From Malachius bipustulatus (Eukaryota; Arthropoda; Insecta; Coleoptera; Melyridae): a stretch of DNA of 64,000 bases. The notes beneath the pieces were generated by a model that worked only from the letters and a program-made list of their open reading frames with translations, had not been told where the DNA came from and searched no databases. A program made the position numbers and the translations under genes. Shown here in pieces: positions 55,494-64,000 of the stretch; positions within the stretch are counted from its first letter, which is position 1, and each line of letters starts with the position of its first letter. The stretch covers positions 40,912,723 to 40,976,722 of the forward strand of contig OU342634.1 of assembly GCA_910589415.1 (NCBI GenBank). Direction: 5' to 3'.

Positions 55494-58236
55494 TAGTTCC
55501 AAAATGCAAAAAAAAGAACTATAAACAGGCAAATATGTAATGGGAGGCGTTCTGTAGGTGTGCACTGCGACCTGTTGAGATCTATTGTGCCCTCCCTATA
55601 TAGAGCTCCTCTTCCAGCTCTAAATGTTTTACCAACTTCCAGAGTCTGTTGAGTAAACAAGGTTATCTGCCTAGTTTTTGATTATTGTTTTCGATCATAT
55701 TTTTTTTCGAAAACGGTTCTCTTTACAGGGCTTTTGAGCAGAAGGACCTTTTCTATGTATAAAATATCTGCGACTGAAAATGTTGAATTGCACCTGCATT
55801 TCATTCATATCTGTTATTTTCGTCTGTTTTTTAACCATGACGCATAAAAATTAAGTTGCACATTTTCACTTAGTTTCACATTACTTGTCACATTATCACT
55901 TATCAAATTTAGTCCTAATCTAAAGTCGAAATGTAGCACATCTTGTTTTCGTCGGCTTTAGAAAAAATGCTGATTTTCGAAAACAAAAGCATAAAGAGGT
56001 ACTTTTTTCACGACTTACAAATATGACCGATAAAACCGCAGGCGAGTGCGCGTCAATCCCAGAAGTGAAAAAAAGACACTTTATGCATAGGTATGTTGCA
56101 TAAAAAATTTTATCTACGAGTGACTTAAATTCGAATAAAAAGTTTAAAAAAAAACACTTCTAATGTATTCAAATAAGTGTATCCTTATAAGTCAAAGGCT
56201 CGTGGAAAAAATCAGCAAACTTTACTTACACCTTATTTAGCAACTACTGTGATACTGAATGTATTTTAGTTGGGGCTATAAATATTAAAATTTGATCCCA
56301 ACACAACGTTTCACGTTTTAGTACTGATTTTAAACATTGTTTCCGGTGCTTATAATGCCTAAAACATTTCCATTTTCTGTTCCATTTCCAAGCGAAAATG
56401 CGTGTTTTGCAGAGATAGGTATTAAGTTCACAATCATCTTCAATAAGAGTTAATATGTATTTTAGGTAACTAAAATACACAAAACAAAAATAATAATTGT
56501 ACATTATTAGATCTGCGAATAAACTATTCTCATTACGTCTTTTGCGTCGTCATGTACAATAATTGTATTTGGATTATTCAAATAAATCGAAACATTTCGG
56601 GTTTTGACTAGCCTGAAATAATGAACCGCTAGGAATGGTATCTACTTATTTAACCCGTTTTTACTTTATTCCACGATCTTTTAGTTTGTCATGACTCTTT
56701 ATGAGAGTCATATATTTTATGAACTAAGAAACATATAAAAAAGTGAGTTTTATAAATTACTCGTAGATAAAATTATGTATCGTTAATTATAAATACGATC
56801 ATTTTGGATTTCATCTCTATCTTACCAAAAAAAAATTACATAACACTTACCGTCACTTTAAATCCAAACTATGTAAACAATCAGGCTCAAACAATCGATG
56901 ATTAAATAGATCTCGTTCAACAAACAGAGATCACAGTTAATTTAAAAATAAATAAACATATTAACATACACTCATTAATTTTACAACTTCTTAACATCAA
57001 CTATGTATCGTCGTTGTGCATGCCCTTCACCTGCACCTTAACGACTAATTTTTGCAAAACAAATCGCCTGCTCCTGGTAGAATTTTCATGAGTTACAAAA
57101 CAATAACCTACTCGAAGTAACTTAAATTCATCGAAAAGTGAACTCTCACGAATCGCACAAGTATTAGGTATATAAATATGTGTATTATATGTATATATAA
57201 GAAAAACACTTTATGTAAGAATTTATTAAACAATTACACTTTCGCGGTGTAAATCATAAGTGAAAAATAATAATTATTCAATAAACACGATCTTGTTACA
57301 TGGTTAAGTCCGTGGAATGTACGTTTATATTGATATATGTTCCCAAGATCACCATAATTATGACCTTGTGATTGGTTGTGTTTTGTGTTACAAATGGATT
57401 TCCATTTATGAGAAATAGTAATGAAACAACCATAATCCGGAATAAATTGTTATAAAACCTCATAACAGATGTACTTAATTATAATTGTCCACATCCTCAA
57501 CATTCATATATTTTTTTAATGTATTTTATTTTAACAGAAAAAATTATTCACATCATCGAGAATGAGCTGAAGAAATAATTGATAAATTCAATTAAATTGT
57601 ATTATTTTTTTTTCATGGAACGTTACAATGGCAGGACAATACAATGAAAAACTCGCAACCGCAGTTGAAAAACATTGATAATTACATAATTCTCATTTTT
57701 TTAAATCATTGTAATTATTATATAATTACAATATAGTATACATAATATATATAATTATGTAAAATTATTCTCAGATATTTGTGAAGTAAGTAGTAACATG
57801 TCCAGATTTCTGCGAAAAAATCACTCGCAAAGAATGATTTCTAAAAAAAAAAATACTTAAAGCCGCAAACAGGGCATCTCTGGCGTGCTATATATAAAAG
57901 TGGAAAGTTTAGACAGCAACGCTGAAGACCTTGAAGAAGAGCATTTTGAAGAAATCGAGAATGGGTGAAATAAATAAATTCAGCGATGGAAGTCGATAAA
58001 AACAACCTGACCTCTGAGTCGACTAGAACCGAGCTGATTTAAATACAATTAAACTAATAATTTACAAGTCTGACCTTTATACTAGACGAAGAAATTACCC
58101 TTTATCTTCTGACTGAAAATTTAAGGTCAGCTATATGAACTTTGTCTGCACCAAATACCCCTGACGACTTCAAGATTCCTTCATTCTATTTTTTTCATTG
58201 CTTTTGAAGTTGAGTCTAAGTTTTTTTTAGCAGCTA
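55494..58236. other. Repeat-poor AT-rich stretch
   Basis: No inverted-repeat element or coding motif was recognised. It may be intron or intergenic DNA. Donor-like strings on the minus strand (near 56225 and 56847) are not supported by coding sequence. Confidence 0.35.
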
Positions 58237-59210
58237 TAGTCCCAAATCGTTTCAGGGGTTCCTCAAGGATCACAGTTACCTTCAACGCTATTTTTCCTTT
58301 GTTCCAAAGGTTTATATTTGCTCGAACAACTTAGCTTGGCAAAGCATTTTACTTCGATCTTAGCACCCTTAAACGGTGTAATCTTCATATTGATTTGATA
58401 TAACTGTCATAAAATTTCACCCATTTCTTAGTTTTTGTAACCAGGTATCTTTGCACTCCAGTATAGATGAGTTCAAAAGCCTCCCTAGAACAAATTAATA
58501 TGTTAAAAATAAAAATTTCATACAGACTCTGAGGTAAAACAAGACTTCTGAAAAATTGATCCGCGTTTTTCTTTACACATCCTCTGCGAGAGCGTATATA
58601 GGTGCCTAAAAAGAAAAAGATGCGGTATTGAATTTTTAAAACACCTCGCAGTTAATCATGCATAAATGATGGTCCGAGTATAAGCTGTACACTTTTAATG
58701 CAACCAGAGCGGGCGAAGAGAAACATACAACTCCCGGAGTTCCATCCGGACTTTACAAGCTTATTCACTTATACTCTTAAAGGTTTAAACGGATCGGAAA
58801 CTGAACTAATCCAAATCTGATACTCACATCAGTATCGGCTTAGGAGGTTTTCAGGTTTGTTGTCCTGATCTAATTTAGGTGTACGCCAAGAACTAACTAT
58901 TTGCAGAATCCCACTGCTGAGCTCCGCTCCCTCGGCTGCCAGTTTCCAGTCACTCCCAACCCAATTAACAAGAACTCTAACTGGATCTGATTCTAAGCCA
59001 TGAAATGCTTCTCTATACTCGAAATCCTCTATCACTGCAGTTTATTTTCATTGTAAATTACGTTAATAAAAACTTTTTATTCTATTATCCTGGAGTTGCG
59101 ATTATGTCAAAGTTTTTTCTGGTGCTTTATCCAATTTTGTCAGATTCTTCCTTGAAACTGGCTACTTGCCTTGCGGATTTGTTAAAATCAATTTAACCGG
59201 CGTGTTTATA
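58237..59210 (+). pseudogene. Scattered remnants resembling a LINE reverse transcriptase
   Basis: Near 58237-58340 the plus strand reads VSGVPQGSQLPSTLFFL, close to the RT motif SGVPQGSxLGPLLF. Near 58720-58775 there is TTPGVPSGLYKLIHLY (family DGIPP.LLK). Near 59115-59200 another frame reads FFLETGYLPCGFVKI (family SL.TG..P..WK). The order is scrambled relative to a normal RT and no frame is open, so this is at best a shuffled, very old LINE relic. Confidence 0.3.
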
Positions 59211-61625
59211 TTAATTTAAGATTTTATGTGGTAAGTCTCTTAGATGCGGCCTGCGTTTAAACTCTAGGAAGTGAACTGTGAATTGCTTATAGAATTCAAA
59301 TATCAATAATATGCAAACACACGAACGATAATAAAGCAAGTCAAGAGTGAAGAGAGCAATATCAAGCAACATAGCCGAGAAGCAGCAGATGGAGTCGGGG
59401 AGCGGGATGGAATGCATCCCTCATCAACCCTCTTAATTGCGATTAGCATCAGGGTGAATATCGTTGTCTCATCCACCATGCACCTGTGGCACAGCGATTC
59501 TGGGTTACGAGGAACAGCAATTAGGGGTTAGCAATGGCAATTTGCCGCCCCTTCACTCGTCTTCAGCTCTTATTTCACGCTAAGCAATGCGTAATTATAG
59601 CCATTACACCTCTCGTCCTAATGTGTGTGTTTGTCTGAGTTGGCGCCTGGCTAGGGCATTACAGTCATAATCATGATATGTCACTTCGAATATTCAGGGT
59701 CGTAATAAGGGAATTGTTTATGCAAAAAAAAACCACAACTTCAGTGCTTTTGCCGTTCGTTACGTTACAAATTATGATTGTAGTGATTAATAATATTCAT
59801 ACGAGCTTAGCTTCAAACAATTAACAAATTTCCGATAGTGCCTCTCAAGAATGGACACCTGGTTCATCGATTCTCATCCCTCACTACAATAAGACATGAG
59901 GGTCATTAAGAGATTTGCGCAGGAGGATTTACAAGCGAGACCCACTATAAAAGAAGCCGCAACTGCTGAAGAGTATGTTGTGTCACCAGGTATTGACCGA
60001 TTCCGCATCTCTGGTGACTGATCTCCGACGACCCTGCCTCCGACGACAGTGCGCGAGAAAAGTAAAAAATAAATTCTCTAACACTTTGTAAAAAATCGAA
60101 CAAATGCAAAAACATGTACACTGTTATTTTTAAACTGTCATTCGGGAAAGTAGTTGTCAGCCCCTCACCTTGTCACCCCTAAGGGGTAGCAACCCCATAT
60201 GTGAAACGTCAAATGGAAAAGTACCCCCTGCGACACCTTGAGCGATATTTTTTTTTTTATACAGAGCACAACAAAAGCAAAATTGTTTAAATCCAATGAC
60301 AATAAACGAAGATAATTACCAAAATGTGTAAGAATTAGGAATTGAGAAAGCGTGGTTTAAAATTCAAATTTCGCAGTTATTTGTCGTAAAAAGTTCAAGT
60401 ACTGTACAAAATTTTGAACCGCTACTCCTTCAAATGACGAAAATACAGGGGTGTATTCATCTTAAATACTCACATTGTAGGTATACCTAACTAAATTTGA
60501 ATATCACCATTAGCTTATTGTCAATCTTCGCCGATCTTATTTCCTTCTGAATTTTTTGACTAAAACTAAATTAACCATCGAAGTATTCGTAATTTTGATT
60601 ACCAACATTTATTGTACGAATTATTAAAACGAATAATTATTTAAACACCTACATTAGGTTTTAATAACTGATCCAGGTCAGCTCGATTTTATATCTAATC
60701 CAAGTCAGTTCACTTGACTCAATTTTGACCTACTCCTATACCATGAATTATTAATAAAGCTTGAAACTATAAATAAAACCGTGATTGACCATAACTGAAT
60801 TTAACTGGACGTGTTGAAATGGGCCCAATCTAAATCGGATAATTAAATAATTTAATCAAATTAAATGATGATTTTATTGCACTGAATTCTTGATTATGCG
60901 GTTATTGTGATGGTTATAAATACATCTAAATTACTCGGAAATCTGCAAAAAGAGAGTATAAGAAATTGATTCTGTTATGATCGAAGATCGAGTCCGATTT
61001 TTTTAACGCATTATTAAAGACTAAAACATTATCACAATGTATTCATCCCCTGTAATCAATAATTTTTTCTTTGGCTAATTTAAAATTAAAATTGAAAGTC
61101 TTATAAGACTAAGTTGGAGCCTTATGAAAACATGACTAAAGAAGAAGTTAAATGTAAACTCTTACAACTTATTTCTTAGCGAGAATAAATAATAAAAGAA
61201 CAGAGTAAATAGAAAAGGTAAGATCAACACAATAATGAAGAGATGACCCTTAATTTTGATACGCTCGTACAAAAGTCACCTGGAAATTATCCCTAAAAGG
61301 GCTCATTACGCCTTCCATTCAAGACTCCTTTGTATTCTTAAAACGTGTAATTTTGTCCTCAAAAGTGCCTTCATTTAAATTTTAGATTTCACACTTTGTC
61401 CGTGCTAATTGGCCTCTCAAGTAATGAATACTCAAGATTACATTGCCCTTTTAGAACCATATTTGAAAGCTGAAATTTCACTGAAATGTAAAATTCTGTG
61501 AAAAACTTTCAGGAAAATACAACTGCACAAACGTTATGTTTTGTTTTATTATATTTTGAGCAGTCTAATTGAAAATCGTGATTTATTTATTCCTTCTTAG
61601 AAAAATGACCTTCATTTTGTTTCAG
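59211..61625. other. Apparently unique sequence
   Basis: No gene or mobile element recognised. The part 59430-59690 is less AT-rich and has several TAATTG/GCAATTA-type homeodomain-like sites and a TGCACCTGTGG E-box-like string, so it could be conserved regulatory DNA; this is inference from composition only. Confidence 0.3.
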
Positions 61626-61655
61626 ATTATCTCACTGCTTGAAGAATTCAAAGAG
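61626..61655 (+). CDS. Candidate 30-nt microexon
   Basis: A pyrimidine-rich tract and TTTTGTTTCAG acceptor end at 61625; a strong donor GAG|GTAAGT starts at 61656. The 30 nt between them are divisible by three and open in the frame giving IISLLEEFKE. Both splice signals are close to consensus and nothing repetitive surrounds it. It would be a 10-residue cassette of a gene whose other exons lie outside the window, on the plus strand. The gene is not identified. Chance pairing of good splice sites is the main alternative. Confidence 0.4.
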
Positions 61656-64000
61656 GTAAGTAGCCTGTCTGTTTTTAATTAACACAAATCGTCTCAATTA
61701 TACTGGGTCTTTATAAGGCTTCTTGTCATCGAAAACTCAAAGCCAGAGCGATTAAACATTTTCTGCAATGCTTCTCAAATCCGTCATATAACTCTTTACA
61801 AAAATCTTAAGAGGATAATTGAAGATTTCAATGTAAGATCACCCACTTCGTTCGAATGGCAGTTTAATTAAGAATTCTCGCGGAACATTTTTAATAAAAA
61901 TCTCGAGCGAGTTTAGGTGTTAACAGCGAGTCTTTTACGTCCAAGTTTAATTAAAATATTTGCATTCATACCGATGTAAATAGAAATATGCCAAAACGGC
62001 GTCAACTCCTTTTAGCTGTCAGTAGAGTGACCCTGAGAGTTGGGGTGTTACGCGAACCCAACCGAGTTTTGACGAGTTTATTAATTATTGCAGGGATTAG
62101 GAATGCTTTTGTTCAAACGATTTTAAAAATAGTAAATCTTCAATATTACATCTTGACTTGCAGCTGGAATGCTTTCACTTGTTCAAATAAAAATTGTCGC
62201 AACTAACCATCTCAAAAGAGGACCATCTCTTTCATTGCCTTTTGAGAGATGGTAAATCTCTATTTACCCGATCCAGGTCAGCTGGTCTTAAATTTACCTA
62301 GCAATTATCAGTAACGCGTAGACTAACAAAATTTTCAGGTCAGGTGCGAAGGATGTTATTATTAATATTATAATATTATGGAATAAGATCGAAATGTTCA
62401 GTCTTATTCCATAGCGTCCCATAGCGATAAGTACTTTTAAGTCAAATTAATAAAGCCTCTACATTGAAGCCTTTTTCTGATACTCAAATTCCCGTTTATC
62501 TCCCAACAACATAATAATAAAATAGTAATAATCATAACTACTCAGGTGTGCCACAGGAATCCGTGCTTTACCCTATATTATTGTTGTACCTATATTTACT
62601 TAACTTCTTCTTATGTATCTTATCCACTCTTATAATAAGTATTTGAAACGTACTTCTAAAATTTCTAGTAATAGCAATGTCAAGTTCCTTCTAGCTTTGA
62701 TTATTTGTTTCCATTAGCCTGTAAAATCAAATAAAGCTCATAACTTAATTAACCTCTCAAAGAGACTAAATATATTTTCTATAATTTTGATAAATTGTAT
62801 AATATTTATTGTCGGCGGTAAAACGATTTCGAGAACCAATTCCGCCCGGTTATCGGTCCATTAATATTAATTAAAGGTAAAGTTCTCCTGCTCATTAAAC
62901 TGTCTTTAGTTGGCGGGCGAGCATGGAAATCGATATTTATAATTGAATAGTCCTGGGCAGGTCATTATTGAATCTTATTCTGTTATCGGTTGGAAAACGC
63001 GTCCTGTGAACAGGAGAGCGCCGGAACGTCGATACGTTATTTCCTAATCACACCACTTTAGACATTTGATAACGTCGCGGGCGAGTTTTATCGGAAATTT
63101 ACCACCTTCGACCGGCAACGGAACTCCCCCGATTCTCCTCTGGTCGATGTTTCAAATTTAACTTTAAAGCTAGACGTGGAATTGAAACCAAATTTCTCCT
63201 AGCATGTGCCCTTTTGTAGGATAACGTCAAAGGAGGTTACAGTAATAAAGGGTTTCATCCGTATAACCCATTCGCAGATGTCGTCTTCGGATTGTATTTT
63301 TCGTTTTGTATTTCAAACTGTGAAAGTTTCTGATGTGAAGATTTCTATTAGCATCTCACCAAATGAGACAGTTCATCTCACATTTCGATTACCGGTGTAA
63401 TGGAATTGATTTGGATCAGCTAAGCTCACCTTTTTAGATACCCTTTTGAACTTTGAGCTTTTTTATCCGGCTCGAAGGATCATATTTATTAATTAAAATA
63501 TTAATCATGGATATATATAGCGAATGATTAAATATTAATTAATCATATTAATTATAATATGATTAAAATATTAATCATGGATCTATATTTTAATTGTTAA
63601 TTCAATTTATTTTTTCATTAAATACTTACATTTTCGACACCGTAAAATTGTTCGGTGAAATTGACTCTGTTTTTAAAAATGTTTGTTTATTTAATTTGAA
63701 GTGGCATTTTTTGACTCAAATTGCTTTTTTTAAGCGATATTTAAAAAATTCTAATAAAAAAATCTAAATCATAAAATCGAGACAATGTAATAACTTTATG
63801 TGTAATCGGAAAAATTTCAAATGAAAAGCGTGGCAATAAAAACTGCTCACAGCTAGAATAAAAGAAGTAAATTTGAAAACGATAAATCGGAGCTATTATT
63901 CTTGCCTTGCCATGTTCGTGGAGTCGTCAATTAAAATCAAACTTGTGGGACTTATTTCCGGACTTTCTATACCCGGAAAATTACCCACGTGGAGAAAAAT
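61656..64000. other. Unique-looking sequence to the right edge
   Basis: No gene is recognised; the frames 61988-62206 and 63206-63400 have no motifs. A hairpin sits at 62379-62414 (TATGGAATAAGA paired with TCTTATTCCATA, 12-nt stem). The block 62820-63200 is GC-richer, with CGGGCGAG and CGACCGGCAACGG strings. At 63490-63582 two direct copies of TTAAAATATTAATCATGGAT lie in an A/T-only context. Confidence 0.35.

Noticed and set aside
58829..59035. 68-codon minus frame with VNWVGSDWKLAAEG
   Set aside because: Compared with Copia and Pao RNase H motifs; the resemblance does not extend beyond a few residues.
62379..62414. Hairpin considered as a microRNA precursor
   Set aside because: The stem is only about 12 bp, too short for a pre-miRNA.

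Overview
The window looks like AT-rich nuclear DNA of an insect. It holds spliced genes with short GT-AG introns, an intact BEL/Pao retrotransposon, many Tc1/mariner-type inverted-repeat elements, and remnants of other transposons typical of arthropods. I cannot name the order. No rRNA, tRNA or CRISPR array was recognised.

Region 0.4-24.1 kb is a tandem array of equilibrative nucleoside transporter (ENT, SLC29) paralogues, all on the minus strand. Gene A (19422-24144) can be spliced into a complete 437-residue protein from seven exons. Gene B (6281-14929) keeps exons 1-3 and 5-7 but has no exon 4; skipping exon 4 is phase-neutral, so a 288-residue frame stays open. Gene C (419-4206) shows exons 1-5 and then runs into the left edge of the window. 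An orphan, broken exon 4 lies at 16540-16905 between A and B. Exon lengths are identical among copies except exon 1, and the introns of B and C are recognisably related, so the array arose by segmental duplication. Its introns and spacers are now filled with transposons.

Region 24-42 kb holds no convincing host gene. It has a Ty3-like LTR, a decayed R1/jockey-type LINE, a decayed CXC-motif transposon protein, large foldback repeats, a perfect 141-bp palindrome and several MITEs. Region 42.5-49.0 kb is a BEL/Pao element with identical 353-bp LTRs, a 5-bp target duplication and one uninterrupted 1804-codon gag-pol frame, so it looks like a very recent insertion. It sits inside a diverged ~650-bp tandem repeat. 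Region 49-55.5 kb is again foldback elements. Region 55.5-64 kb is poorer in repeats, more like unique intron or intergenic DNA, with one well-formed candidate 30-nt microexon at 61626-61655 and weak LINE remnants.

The dominant theme is a set of near-palindromic elements, about 0.5-1.4 kb long. Many have ends close to TA|CAGGGTGTCCC and are flanked by TA. Two of the long palindromes carry small transposase remnants in their centres: an N-terminal helix-turn-helix (DUF4817-like) in one, and a C-terminal tail of the same transposase class in the other. The simplest reading is that these palindromes are internally deleted derivatives of long-TIR IS630/Tc1/mariner transposons, several of them nested inside one another.
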